Part shown: piece by piece, positions 9,049 to 18,767 of the stretch | Position numbering within the stretch: position 1 is the first letter of the stretch | How the letters are laid out: each line of letters starts with the position of its first letter | DNA from: Fabrea salina | Lineage: Eukaryota; Ciliophora; Heterotrichea; Heterotrichida; Fabreidae | NCBI GenBank assembly: GCA_022984795.1 | Contig: JALIHJ010000013.1 | Coordinates: 248,001 to 312,000 of the forward strand | Length of the DNA stretch: 64,000 nucleotides | Direction of reading: 5' to 3' | Translations under genes and position numbers: made by a program | Notes under the pieces: model-generated | Database searches by the model: none | Seen by the model: the letters and a program-made list of their open reading frames with translations, nothing else | What the model was told of the DNA's origin: nothing

Positions 9049-12000
9049 TTAATGAAAAGTTTTACTAAAGTTAGGGTCTTCTAAAGAAAAGTCTACTCTA
9101 GCGTTAAAAAGGGTCTTGTTTGGGAACTTCCAAAAAGTTTCCACAAAGTTAGCATTCTGAGGAACAACAGAAACTGCTTTTTTGAAGTACTTCTTTTTTA
9201 TAAACAAGTAAACTTTCCAAAGGATATACAAGTAACTAGATAGTAGAACTAAACTAATCACTCCAATCATAACCCACTGAAAACTATCAGGGCAGTATTG
9301 GATAAACAACCCAAGACTTGCTATACTGAAAGTTACAGCTGCTTCTGCTAGGATGTTTAAAAAGTTAATTTCTTTTTGGTTGTAAGGCTTCCAAACAACT
9401 AAGTACACCAGCACACAAAGTGAGTGAAAAGAGTTCAAAAACACCTGGAGTCCAGGGTAGTCTTTTAAGAAGTACAGTATAAGCACATACACCGTCCTTC
9501 TCAAGCAAAAAATTGGGTAGTACACCATGAATCCCAGTCCTTGTTGGTACTTAAACTCGTCAAAAAGAGTTCCGTACCTTAAAACAGTAGTTTCTTCCCA
9601 AACCTTAGCTTTCACTAGATACAAAAAGCTCAAAAAAGGTGTTAGGCACCCCAACACAAAGCAAACAACTCCAAATAAATACTCGAAAGTGCCTAGAGTT
9701 TCAGTGCTTATGCTAGCAACGCTGATGGTTGCTGCAGCCACTACATCAATATACACTTCTAACCAGAGCCTTAGAAAAGCACACCACCTGAACTTTTTGA
9801 GTTTGGTTTTGAAGTAGTTTCCTAGTTTCGAAGAGCTCAAAGAACCAACTCCTACCAAAGACAGCAATGCTAGTAAACCTAGTGCTATGCAGATTGACTG
9901 ACCAGCATTTACACTGAACAACTTGCTTCGGAACCCATAGTCTTTCCAAACCTGTATGCTGGGACCTGTGCTTTCAGTTCCCTGGTAAACCAGCTCCCCA
10001 AAGCTAGGGATTAACTCAGTTGTTTTGAAGGAAACTAGGAAGTTGTATAAGTTATCGGGCAGACTGATGTTGTGCAGGGGCATATAGCAAATGATCTGTG
10101 CTGTGTTTAAAAAAGTCCACAAAGAACTAGGCTCCTCAAATACCACAAGCATTACTAGAATGTTTAAGATCAAATTTAACTTTACAGCTTTGCTTATGGT
10201 ATTTGCAAGGTTTCCTTTCGAAGAGTTGTCGGATGAGCTTTTAAAGGAGTCTTGAGTTGTTTTTATTTGGAAACTGAACTCGAGTACTCTATAAGTTACA
10301 TCCGCCACTGAGATAGTAAGGTCAGTTGACTTAGTTACTTTTTCTTGATAAGTAATTTCAAGAGTGTAGTTAAAACTACTCTGTTTAGATACTTGGTAAG
10401 TAAAGCTTGTATTGGTTCCAAGCTTTATTTCAAAGTTAGTTTTGTTTAAGTCTTTCAGCAAATTCTGGTTAAACTCTAAAACAAAGGTGTTTTTATCCAC
10501 AAAGTAGGTTTCTATTTCAATCTTTTCACACAAACCTTTTAAAGGAGCAACTGGTTCCTTGCATACAGTGCAGTTATCTATTGCTGTGCACTGAGTACAG
10601 GTTTCATAGCAGCTAGTGCACTTGAAGGGATCTTTACTTTCTTCAAAGGTTCCTTTTGGGCACTCACAAGAACCAGTTTGGGAGAGTTCTCTGGAGTCAC
10701 TGCAAGTCAAGCAATTACGAGGAGTTCCTCCGTCACAAGTTTTGCAAGAGTGGTGGCACTTAATGCACTCTCCAGAAGACTCGTAGTAGCCACTGCTGCA
10801 TAAATCACCTGAAGAATCACTAACTTTTCTGCACTTCATAGACTCAGTGTCTTTGTAGTATTCAGTAGGGCAACTGAGTGCACACAAGTAGTTAGGCTGG
10901 AGGTAGTAGTTTGGCTGGCATTTTTTACAAGCAAGTGAGTTCTGGCACACTTCACAGTACTCAGAACACTCTTGGCAGTTCCAAGGGTCTCCAAAGTACC
11001 CCGAGTTGCATTCACACTTAGAAAGCAAAGAAGCATTGGAGTCAGAGCAAACAGTGCAGTCGAATTCACTAGGTCCTTTACACTCTCCACAACTTTTATG
11101 ACACTTTTCGCATCTTTTTTCTTGTGAGTTGCCAAAGTAAGAAGGAGGGCAGTTACTTTGGCACTGGCTGGTAAAAGGATCTAAAAAAAACCCAGTATCG
11201 CACTCTAAACACTCTGTTTCGTTTTGGCAGTAGTAACAATTGGCGCTACACTCAACTGCAAAGTTGCACTCTCCTGAAGTAGGTTCAAAAGGGTGAGGGT
11301 CACAGTACTTATAAGTAAAGTCAACACAGTCCTCAGCAAAAGGCCCTGTACAGTCTCCTTGACAAGTACTGTGACACATTATGCAATCTTCTGAGGTGTT
11401 TTTGCAAGATAAGCCTCCACAGTTACACTGAGTCACACAGTCTTTTAAGTAATAAGAGTAACTACACTCTGCAATGCATTCGCCATCTGCAGGACAGCTT
11501 CCGCAAGACCCACTACAAGAAAAACTTAGAATGCTTGACAGCAAGTCAACCAGCAGTAATCCCGAGTCTCTGATAGATAAATTGTAAATAAACCCTAGAA
11601 ACCCAGCAGTTCCTTCTCCGTCATTTCCAATTCTGGTCAGGTAGTTTGGGCTATCTTGGTAACTTCCCAGAAAAGAGTTGGACCCAGAAGAGTCTGAAAT
11701 CACAGCTTTCACTGTAGTTAACAGCGCATAAGAAGACTCAAGCGAAACTAAGTACCACTGGCCTTAATGAAAATTACTGTTTGAAAGGGAAGACTTTTGG
11801 GCTGAAACACCTTTAACAGTAGCTACAAGTGTGCCTTCTTGTTTTTCTAGCACCAAGTGGTTCTCACCAGAGCTGTACCTGCAGAATACAGTTCCACTGC
11901 CAAGTGGGTAAATCCACGAATTTACAATAAAACTATTGGGTAGGTCAATGTGGGACTTGCTCAAAGCATTCTGAGGCAGTTGCAAATGCTGGGCTCCTTC

Positions 12001-12177
12001 GAAGTAAGCGCCCCTGTCAGTCCAAACTGGATCAGTAATGCCAGAAAGCGCAGAGTCTCCTTTAAGCAAGTAGTAACCATTACCACCTAAGTCTTCCAGT
12101 ACTTGTCCAAAACCCTCGAACAAGTTGTACTCAGCAATTTGGGCACTTACTAAGCACTTCAGAAGTATTAAAATCAT
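9049..12177 (-). CDS. LamG-like/furin-type Cys-rich multipass membrane protein
   Basis: Two exons, 12177-11778 and 11762-9049, join across a 15-nt intron to give 1,037 residues. An N-terminal signal peptide (MILILLKCLVSAQ) leads into a concanavalin/LamG-like fold (about 25-190; the splice creates a SQWYLVSL strand). Then come many CxxC...C furin-like or growth-factor-receptor Cys modules (about 200-530), a short Thr-rich beta region, and a C-terminal block of several membrane helices (about 650-1000) with a cytosolic tail. This architecture is common among large ciliate surface proteins of unknown role, probably cell-surface receptors or channels. Its stop lies 4 bp from that of the convergent plus-strand gene. 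The splice is well supported because both frames are open and the fold continues across it. Confidence 0.85.
11763..11777 (-). other. 15-nt spliceosomal intron
   Basis: On the minus strand the sequence GTAATTTTCATTAAG interrupts the LamG-like gene. It holds an in-frame TAA, and removing it joins AAC-A to GC-CAG-TGG and continues the domain. A lies at position 10, as in the other introns here; the 3' end is AAG rather than the more usual TAG or CAG. Confidence 0.88.
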
Positions 12178-12192
12178 GTGAATTATATATAA

Positions 12193-12402
12193 ATGGCAGA
12201 AAGAAAACCAATGTTTGTTTACTCAGAAAAAGGAAAGGAGATCCTAGGACTTATTCCAGAAACCCAGCCACAAGAATCTGAAAAACAACCTAGTTCCCAA
12301 CCCCAAACCACTAAAAGAAGCTTAATGCTGCCTTTAGCACTTGGCGCTAGCGGGGTAGCAGGAGGCGCCTTTATACTTTACAAATACATTATAGCAGATT
12401 AA
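12193..12402 (+). CDS. Small tail-anchored-type membrane protein
   Basis: The 69-residue protein has a polar, Gln/Ser/Pro-rich N-terminal 45 residues and one C-terminal hydrophobic helix (MLPLALGASGVAGGAFILYKY) followed by IIAD. That topology suits a tail-anchored protein of the ER, mitochondrial outer membrane or peroxisome. I do not recognise a family. It is divergent from the LamG-like gene across a 15-bp AT-rich spacer and lies 13 bp upstream of the TMEM230-like gene on the same strand. Confidence 0.7.
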   Translation: MAERKPMFVYSEKGKEILGLIPETQPQESEKQPSSQPQTTKRSLMLPLALGASGVAGGAFILYKYIIAD

Positions 12403-12415
12403 AATAATCTTAAAT

Positions 12416-12766
12416 ATGAGTGAATTCACTCCAGAAAACTCGTTTGAAGGAAGAGCTCAACCCAGCCTGGAGGACATATCAGTTGTTAGGTCAGATGACG
12501 TCCAACTGGGTTTAGAAACCCCGAGTTTTCCCAAAAAGACTCTGTATGCTTCCTTAGGGTTGTTCTTGGTAGGGACTCTCTTGATAGTATTTGGGTTTGT
12601 CGACGAAATAGTTGACACAGACCCTACAAGAGGAATAGCTATGTGGGTGCTGGGAGTAGTTACTTTCCTGCCTGGCTTCTACTACTCTTTTCTGTTCTAC
12701 AAAGCTTATCGAGCCAAAGATGCCTCCGAAAGAATGAGAATACTTAGGGAAATCCCTGAGTTGTAA
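12416..12766 (+). CDS. TMEM230/TMEM134-family membrane protein
   Basis: The 116-residue protein has two hydrophobic helices, about 43-63 (LYASLGLFLVGTLLIVFGFV) and 75-97. The second ends in LPGFYYSFLFYKAYR, the hallmark LPGFYxxxxAYxA segment of the TMEM230/TMEM134 family. TMEM230 proteins sit in secretory and recycling vesicles and act in vesicle traffic. The length matches the family (about 110-120). Its stop is 13 bp from the stop of the convergent cNMP-binding gene. Confidence 0.8.
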   Translation: MSEFTPENSFEGRAQPSLEDISVVRSDDVQLGLETPSFPKKTLYASLGLFLVGTLLIVFGFVDEIVDTDPTRGIAMWVLGVVTFLPGFYYSFLFYKAYRAKDASERMRILREIPEL

Positions 12767-12779
12767 GCTATCATACTAT

Positions 12780-14096
12780 TTATGACCAAAGCTTATCATA
12801 TAAGTTATACTTTTTCAAAATAATATCGGAAATTCCTTGGTAGCCTTTTGCTTGGGGACTTTTGGAGTTTTTCTTGTCAAACATGCTTTTACTAGGCTCT
12901 TCTTTGGTTCTGAGGAACCTGACTTCTTTGCCGCTGGTCGAGAAAGCGTTTGCTCTGGTGCGGTTTAAGTTTTGTTCCATTCTAATAGGAGTTACGCACT
13001 TCATAGCAGAGTTGCTTCTCGGAAAAGACGACTTAAGTCTTTGAGACTTTCTTTTGGGGATTTTGTTTCTATCAATGAGTTCTTTTGTAGGCTTCGAAAA
13101 CAACCTTTTAATTCTAGAAGGTCCATCAAACTTCTTGTTGAAAGGAGAACTCGAAGCAGCGGTGGCAGTTCTTACGAATTCCAGTCTGCTGTTCCGAATG
13201 GTTTCTTTTGTGCTAATTCTGAGTTGGAAGTTTTCAGTGGACTCTTCACTGATCTTAGAAACCACTTCTCTAATGGGCAGTGAAAGCAGAGTCCCTGTGT
13301 ACGAAGAGCAAATGCAAGTGTACGAATACTGCTCTGAAAACAAGTCTTCTTCTCCTAGTATTTGGAGTTTCCCTAGAAGGGCCACTTCGCCCGTTTTAGG
13401 TTTGGACCTTTTGAAAAAGTACTTTTGAGTAGGCGAGCCCATAGACTTGTGTAACTTGAACTCTCCTTGAGTCACAAAGTAAATGTAACTAGTTTCCTCT
13501 TTTTCTCGGTAAACTACTTGCTTCCTGATAAAGTTCTTTTCCATAAGGTACAAACCTAGCTTCACCAGCACGGCGTAGGAGCAGGTTTTAAACAGGTCAA
13601 ACTGTCTTAAAAATCTAACGTTCTGGTCCTCTTTTTCGCGTATGATGCTTTTTAAGACCAAGTTGTAGCTTTTTTTGTCGAAGACAATGAACTCTGAGTC
13701 TTCAATGCACCTTACACTAGCAGCTCTTGGTTTCCTTTGGTTCAGAGCTAACTCCCCGAAGCTCTTGCCTGACTTCAGTTTAGCAAGCTCTTTAGTGCTT
13801 CCGTCTTTTTTGGGAACTTCCAAACTTACTTCTCCACTTAGAACTATGTAAAAGTTTTTGCCTTTCTCTCCGTGGTAGAACACGTAGGACTCTGAAGCGT
13901 GCCACTCGTAAAACATGTACTTACAACAGCTTTTAAGGTGCTTATAGGATGTTTCCCGGACTAGTTTTTGGAAAAACTCAACGTCTTGCACTACTGATGC
14001 TAGGTAGTCTATGTCAGAGTCGTTCCTGTTGTTAGGAGTCTTTTGGAGGATCCTTTTTAGTCTTTTAAAGTTAAGTTCTTTGATGTTAGATTCCAT
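12780..14096 (-). CDS. Double cyclic-nucleotide-binding domain protein
   Basis: The 438-residue protein has a first cNMP-binding fold at ~45-150 with an intact phosphate-binding cassette: FGELAL at about 114-119, then KPRAASV, with the Arg that contacts the cyclic phosphate. A second, weaker fold lies at ~165-290 (YIYFVTQGEFKLHK, ILGEEDLF) without a clear cassette. The C-terminal ~150 residues are basic and disordered with many Ser/Thr/Arg sites (for example RIKRLFSKPTK). No kinase inhibitor sequence or catalytic domain is visible, so it is not an obvious PKA regulatory subunit; ciliates have many such stand-alone CNB proteins. It is last in a five-gene minus-strand array, 20 bp after the DHHC gene. 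Confidence 0.85.
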   Translation of the reverse strand: MESNIKELNFKRLKRILQKTPNNRNDSDIDYLASVVQDVEFFQKLVRETSYKHLKSCCKYMFYEWHASESYVFYHGEKGKNFYIVLSGEVSLEVPKKDGSTKELAKLKSGKSFGELALNQRKPRAASVRCIEDSEFIVFDKKSYNLVLKSIIREKEDQNVRFLRQFDLFKTCSYAVLVKLGLYLMEKNFIRKQVVYREKEETSYIYFVTQGEFKLHKSMGSPTQKYFFKRSKPKTGEVALLGKLQILGEEDLFSEQYSYTCICSSYTGTLLSLPIREVVSKISEESTENFQLRISTKETIRNSRLEFVRTATAASSSPFNKKFDGPSRIKRLFSKPTKELIDRNKIPKRKSQRLKSSFPRSNSAMKCVTPIRMEQNLNRTRANAFSTSGKEVRFLRTKEEPSKSMFDKKNSKSPQAKGYQGISDIILKKYNLYDKLWS

Positions 14097-14116
14097 GTTT
14101 ATGATTAAGCAGTGAA

Positions 14117-15121
14117 CTACTCAGGAGTGAAGCTAGAAAGTCTAGACTCTTTCAACTTAGCTGTGACTTCTGTGTCTCCTTCTGAAAGCCGCGAAACACC
14201 TACACTTTGCTTAGGAGCATTCTCGTAAGACACATCCGGTGAAAAGTTAGGCCTTCGCGAAATAGAAGAAGCAGACAGTGGAACTGAGTGTATAGCTTGT
14301 GAGTCCTCAATAGAGCGTTCAGAGTCCAAAGGAACTTCAGGTTCTTCTTTTGGCTTCCACCTGATTCCGTCTCCAATAGGCTTCCCTGAATTTCCGTAAA
14401 AAGGGAACAACCACAACCTACGCCTTCTTCCAAAAACCTGTTCTAAGTTCATAAGAGTTCCTATGTCGTAAGTCTCTTGAGAAGACCCGTCCAAGTGTTC
14501 TATTGTAGTAGAGTTGTTAAGCACCAACTTTATGTGGAAAGAAGTGAACTTAAGGATTACAACTGTAAGCATGGCAGTAAAAACAAACACTCCTATGTAA
14601 AGGAAGTGAGGAAACGCTTCTGTCTGGGACTCTACCAAGCACTTCAGTGAGCTATATACAAAAGGCCACATCAAACCTAAAGCACACAACAAAGTCAGTA
14701 AAGCATATAACAGTAACAAAATGAAAAGCTTTCTGTTTTGAAACCCTATACAGTTGTTGATCCAAGGACAGTGGTGGTCCATGTTGAGTATGCACCTGTT
14801 GCACACAGAGCAGTGGTGACACCTGTCAGGTTTGAAAAGGTGACACATCAAACAGTACCGCTTTCTGTCACTTTGGGAGTCACCCATGTGAAACCCCCAG
14901 TAAGGAGGCACTCTTCCAGGCTCAGACACTACACAGTGAACAAAACTCCATCCCAGCATAAACAACACCAAATGGAAAACTCCTAGTTTAAGCTGGACTT
15001 TTGGGTCTTCCTTGATAAAGTCCCAGTACATCATTTTAAGCAGCACATAGTAAATCCCCAAAAAGACTCCTGCTATTATAACTATGAACAAGTTACCAAA
15101 TGCTTTAGCTAGGTTTTTCAT
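14117..15121 (-). CDS. DHHC-type protein S-acyltransferase
   Basis: The 334-residue protein has two N-terminal membrane helices (about 8-32 and 45-65), the Cys-rich domain at ~90-135 ending in MDHHCPWINNCIGF, and two further helices (~137-160 and ~175-200). A TTxE-like motif (STTIEHL) follows the last helix. These are the parts of a palmitoyltransferase that moves a long acyl chain from its own DHHC cysteine to a substrate cysteine on the cytosolic face. The C-terminal ~100 residues are Ser/Pro-rich. The start ATG lies 3 nt after the stop of the XPF-like gene on the same strand. Confidence 0.93.
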   Translation of the reverse strand: MKNLAKAFGNLFIVIIAGVFLGIYYVLLKMMYWDFIKEDPKVQLKLGVFHLVLFMLGWSFVHCVVSEPGRVPPYWGFHMGDSQSDRKRYCLMCHLFKPDRCHHCSVCNRCILNMDHHCPWINNCIGFQNRKLFILLLLYALLTLLCALGLMWPFVYSSLKCLVESQTEAFPHFLYIGVFVFTAMLTVVILKFTSFHIKLVLNNSTTIEHLDGSSQETYDIGTLMNLEQVFGRRRRLWLFPFYGNSGKPIGDGIRWKPKEEPEVPLDSERSIEDSQAIHSVPLSASSISRRPNFSPDVSYENAPKQSVGVSRLSEGDTEVTAKLKESRLSSFTPE

Positions 15122-15124
15122 TGT

Positions 15125-17329
15125 TTAAATATGAAGGAAAGAATGCAATGCCTTAGCAGTGCCAAAAGGAACACAAGCAGTTAAGCTTTCTAGAGAAGCC
15201 TTAGCAATGAGACTTGGAGTTGGGTAGACCAGCAGAAGGTTGTTAAGCGAGTCTGAGTCCATTCCAGGAAGTTTTAGAAGTTTAGTAAGTAGTTTGTCTT
15301 TAGAGCACTCTTTTTGAGTATTGTTTAAAGAAAAAACATCAGGCTCCAAAACAAGGTGCTGTTTTAGTTTGGAAATGATTTCAGCAGATTGCTCTGGAGA
15401 ACTAGACCACAGTAACTGTACTTTGCATTCCCTTGCTAACTGAGTTAATTTTTGGCAGAGTTTAAAGCCACTTGAATTAGTAGTTAAGGAAAATCGGGAA
15501 TGTTCTTCGAACTCTATTAAAAGGTAACACTGAGCATAGTGCCTAATCATTCTGTGGAGCTGGGACTGGAGTCTTCCACAGTTTATAGAAACCTTCAAGT
15601 CTCCAGTGCTGAAGCTTTTCCTTTCGATGATGGTATAAGGCGACAAAACATAGTCACCTGTTTTCAAAGCTTTAGGAATTAGTTTTAAGCCTTTTTGGAA
15701 CAAGTAGTAAGGAAGTTGGCTCCTGAACTCAAACTGGTCAACTACAACGCTTTTGTTGAGACTCTGAATCGGCGCTAAAGGAGTGGGAATTACTACTTGG
15801 GAACTTAACTCGTTAAAAGCTTTTTGCTCGTAAGCCTCCAGCACCTTGGAGCACTCCAAGTCCCACAAAGCACAGCTCAGCTGAGTTACTTTGGTTTCTG
15901 AGTTGGTTAAGTAAACTTCCAGTTCCCTTTGTGGCTGAATTTTAGAAGTAAGAAGCAAAACATGTGTAGGGTTTAACTCTAGGTGTTCTTTTAGCTGGCA
16001 ACTGTGCAGTACGTGTATTTCCCAGTTGAGAAAAGGCATCCTGTAAGGGAACTTGTTTAGAAAAACTCTGAGTTTGGAGTAGTTCTTGTTGAAAACGTTG
16101 AAGCACTGCAAGTCCCCTAAGTAGGGGTACTTCTGAGTTAGTTCTTCAAGTTCATTTGGAAAATATTTAAGTCCAGACCTACTGAGGCAGTTCTTAAGTC
16201 TGCTTTCGTAAAACTCTTGGCTTTTGTTGCTGAGTTTGGAGTTCAAAAACCCTTCAAAGTACAACTTGGCTTCAAAGTTAGGAAGCACTACCAAAATAAC
16301 CCCTTCTGCCTGAGTTTCGAGAATCTGCTTGATTAAGTTTAAAGACTCACTCCAGTAAAGATTAGTTGTGTCTTTTAAAAACGCTCTGCTTTTAGCTATT
16401 TCAAGCAGTTCATCCAAGTAACTCAAGTTAGACCACACTCCTTGAGAAACCTTGTCTTGGAAATTAGATAACTTTTTGGTTTCTATAACTCCTAACAAGT
16501 AGTCTAAAAAGTCAACAGAGTCAGTGTACTCTAGTTTGTTAAGTAAGTTTCTGATTTCTTTAATGTTAGTTAGTAGTTCTTGTGTTTTCAAAGGCATGTT
16601 TTTGAGTTTCAACCTCAGAGCCTTTTTAATAGTTTGGTAATGCAGCTCCAAAATAGCACTATCTAAAGACAACTCTTTCAAGTCACAGTTACCAGAGTTG
16701 CTTCTGATGATTTCGCAAATGCACTTGGAAAGTGCTTTTTTCAAAAGGTTTTTGATCCTTATCACTTGGTTGTCTACATTAATGTTAACTATAGTCCACT
16801 CAGAATGGCCCAGTTCGGACTCTACAGAAGGACTATGTCTGTGGGCACTTAGCACTTTATCTACTCCTAAACTGTCAAGTGCTTCTAGGTCCATTCTTTC
16901 TAGTTTCTCACAAATAAGTTTGTACTGGATGTTTGCATTTGAACTTGAGAGTCTCCTCAAAATCTCTAAAACAAAGCTTTCGGACTTCCCAAACACAAAC
17001 TTTTCAACTCCATAAAAAAACACACACCTAACTTCGCTCAAAAGCAAGTACCCACTCAAAATATCCTTTAAAAAGGTTTCAGAGTCCCCTGCTAAAAAAC
17101 ACTCTTGTTTGTAAAGGGCCTTTCGGGCAGACTCTCGGCACTCAGAAGTATCTACAACATTTCCAAGCAACTCAGTATGGTACTTTTCAAAACCTATCAA
17201 AAGCACAAGTCCTCCAGTGCTTTCTAGGTACGATCTTAAAACCTCCTGAACACCAAGTCCCCTTGCTATGCACAAAATACTGTTCCCAAACAGTTCCTTT
17301 GCTAACTCCTTCTGATAACTTAGGGCCAT
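15125..17329 (-). CDS. XPF/Rad1-type structure-specific endonuclease subunit
   Basis: The 734-residue protein carries the ERCC4 nuclease at ~525-640. It starts VVVDQFEFRSQLPYYL, then has GDYVLSPYTIIERKS, so the GDxnERKxxxD catalytic pattern is present although the segment after ERKS reads FSTGD, a small insertion compared with the usual ERKSIxD. A tandem helix-hairpin-helix follows at ~680-733. The N-terminal ~480 residues correspond to the inactive SF2 helicase-like region of XPF but are poorly conserved. XPF with ERCC1 cuts 5' of lesions in nucleotide excision repair and interstrand crosslink repair. Length is slightly below human XPF (916). It lies in a minus-strand array with 3-4 nt spacers. 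Confidence 0.88.
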   Translation of the reverse strand: MALSYQKELAKELFGNSILCIARGLGVQEVLRSYLESTGGLVLLIGFEKYHTELLGNVVDTSECRESARKALYKQECFLAGDSETFLKDILSGYLLLSEVRCVFFYGVEKFVFGKSESFVLEILRRLSSSNANIQYKLICEKLERMDLEALDSLGVDKVLSAHRHSPSVESELGHSEWTIVNINVDNQVIRIKNLLKKALSKCICEIIRSNSGNCDLKELSLDSAILELHYQTIKKALRLKLKNMPLKTQELLTNIKEIRNLLNKLEYTDSVDFLDYLLGVIETKKLSNFQDKVSQGVWSNLSYLDELLEIAKSRAFLKDTTNLYWSESLNLIKQILETQAEGVILVVLPNFEAKLYFEGFLNSKLSNKSQEFYESRLKNCLSRSGLKYFPNELEELTQKYPYLGDLQCFNVFNKNYSKLRVFLNKFPYRMPFLNWEIHVLHSCQLKEHLELNPTHVLLLTSKIQPQRELEVYLTNSETKVTQLSCALWDLECSKVLEAYEQKAFNELSSQVVIPTPLAPIQSLNKSVVVDQFEFRSQLPYYLFQKGLKLIPKALKTGDYVLSPYTIIERKSFSTGDLKVSINCGRLQSQLHRMIRHYAQCYLLIEFEEHSRFSLTTNSSGFKLCQKLTQLARECKVQLLWSSSPEQSAEIISKLKQHLVLEPDVFSLNNTQKECSKDKLLTKLLKLPGMDSDSLNNLLLVYPTPSLIAKASLESLTACVPFGTAKALHSFLHI

Positions 17330-17333
17330 TTAT

Positions 17334-17660
17334 TTATAGGTCACTATCCCCAGACATAGAAATTGGGTGAATAGAGAGTGTAGCTTCTTCTTGGTTGTTT
17401 TGTGTTTTTTTCTTCTCACACAGAAAAGTGCCCAGGGGACTGCTTACTTCGTCTTCTGCACAGTGGGAAGGAATGGTCACTCCTAGTTTGGAGCTCAAAA
17501 AACTTCTAACCCGCACTGTTAGTTGTTCTTCGTCTGACTTGTAGTCTTCAAGTAGTTTCAGAAGACTTGGATGTGGTCCAAGCGAAACAAGGTGACTAAC
17601 TTCGTTTGGCGTTAGGTGCTTTTGAACGTTCTGTATCACACTGTTCATTTCTGTATCCAT
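17334..17660 (-). CDS. Small unrecognised protein
   Basis: The 108-residue ORF has a helical N-terminal half (VIQNVQKHLTPNEVSHLVSL, LKLLEDYKSDEEQL) and a polar tail. No signal peptide or membrane helix is seen and no family is recognised. It is supported as a gene because it exactly fills the space between two tight neighbours on its strand (9 nt before, 4 nt after) and has an AT-rich leader ATAAATAAATG-like start context. Function unknown. Confidence 0.6.
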   Translation of the reverse strand: MDTEMNSVIQNVQKHLTPNEVSHLVSLGPHPSLLKLLEDYKSDEEQLTVRVRSFLSSKLGVTIPSHCAEDEVSSPLGTFLCEKKKTQNNQEEATLSIHPISMSGDSDL

Positions 17661-17669
17661 TTATTTATC

Positions 17670-18116
17670 TTAAGTCTGAGGTGCAGGCTGTTGAATAGAA
17701 CTCATGTCATAGGCTTCTCCACTAATCAAACTCTGAGGGTGCATTACTAAGTTTTTAAAAATAAAACCCAGACCTCCCAAAATCGCCAGTCTCAAAAACC
17801 AGTTGACCCAAGACACAAACATTGCAAAGTTGTGGACTCCTGAATAGTCTTCTAAAAGTTCTTCTTGACCTCCCCACACACTTCCCATAGTAATCAACCA
17901 TATTAAGTCCAGAACCAATAGCGCCAAATTCAACAGAATGAGTTTTTTGCCTATGTTCTCGCGCTGATCTTGTTTTTCTGCTACGCTGTGCCACAGGTAA
18001 AAGCACAACAAAGCAAACGCAAAGTTAAAGTCAGTTCGCACAAGACATGCAAAGCTTGACAAAACAGCCATCCCTAGAAACCCGTACTCGATTCCTTTAG
18101 AAACCCTTTCTTCCAT
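17670..18116 (-). CDS. Four-helix membrane protein, possibly ATRAP-like
   Basis: The 148-residue protein has four hydrophobic segments (about 12-28, 30-48, 60-80, 98-125) joined by short loops and a Gln/Pro-rich tail. Size, four-helix layout, and the run of small hydrophobics around FAMFVSWVNWFLRL recall the angiotensin II receptor-associated protein (AGTRAP) family, but no diagnostic motif is visible and the match is tentative. It is first in the five-gene minus-strand array and divergent from the Ras-like gene across a 17-bp spacer. Confidence 0.65.
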   Translation of the reverse strand: MEERVSKGIEYGFLGMAVLSSFACLVRTDFNFAFALLCFYLWHSVAEKQDQRENIGKKLILLNLALLVLDLIWLITMGSVWGGQEELLEDYSGVHNFAMFVSWVNWFLRLAILGGLGFIFKNLVMHPQSLISGEAYDMSSIQQPAPQT

Positions 18117-18133
18117 GTTTATATTATGCGATA

Positions 18134-18751
18134 ATGTCCCAGTTTTACAAAGTAGCAGTTTTAGGAGCAGGAGGCGTGGGCAAAAGCGACTTAGTGCTTA
18201 GGTTCACGCAGAACAGGTTCGAAGAGTTTTACGACCCCACTATAGAAGACCAGTACACCCATAACTTCGAACTAGACGGCAAAGCTGTGAAACTAGAAAT
18301 ACTTGACACCGCAGGTCAAGAAGACTTTTCCAACTTACTTGAAAACTACGTAAGCACCCGCGAAGCTTACATAATTTCTTACTCCATCATAGACTTTTCT
18401 TCTATGGAAGTAGCTAGGGAAATTGCTATGTATATCCTGAAAGTCCGCGGAAACGCAACTCCAGTAGGCTTTGTAGGCAACAAGTCAGACCTTTATAGTG
18501 ACAGACAAGTTGAAAAGGGTATTTTTGACGAACTCAGCAAGTGTTTCAGTTACTCCTTTTGCATAGAAACTTCTGCAAAGGAAAGTCTGAATGTAAAAGA
18601 GGCCTTTTTTGAGTTGACGCGACTAGTGTGGAAAAGGAACCTAGACAAGAACTTAGCTATCGGCTACAGCGAAGTTGAAGTCAAACTAGACTCCTCAGAA
18701 ACTTCAGAACAACCTAGAGGAAAGTGTTGCAGAAAATGCGTTATTTATTAG
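18134..18751 (+). CDS. Ras/Rap-type small GTPase
   Basis: The 205-residue protein has all five G motifs: GAGGVGKS (10-17) for phosphate, PTIED with the switch-I Thr (~34-38), DTAGQE (~57-62), NKSD (~116-119) and ETSAK (~146-150). The effector region (FYDPTIEDQY) is of the Ras/Rap type. The C-terminus is CCRKCVIY, so the last four residues form a CaaX-like box for prenylation, with extra cysteines that could be palmitoylated. It would act as a membrane-bound signalling switch. Position 12 of the Ras numbering is Ala-Gly-Gly rather than Gly-Ala-Gly; this still fits the P-loop pattern. Confidence 0.93.
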   Translation: MSQFYKVAVLGAGGVGKSDLVLRFTQNRFEEFYDPTIEDQYTHNFELDGKAVKLEILDTAGQEDFSNLLENYVSTREAYIISYSIIDFSSMEVAREIAMYILKVRGNATPVGFVGNKSDLYSDRQVEKGIFDELSKCFSYSFCIETSAKESLNVKEAFFELTRLVWKRNLDKNLAIGYSEVEVKLDSSETSEQPRGKCCRKCVIY

Positions 18752-18767
18752 TGTATAATTAATATCA

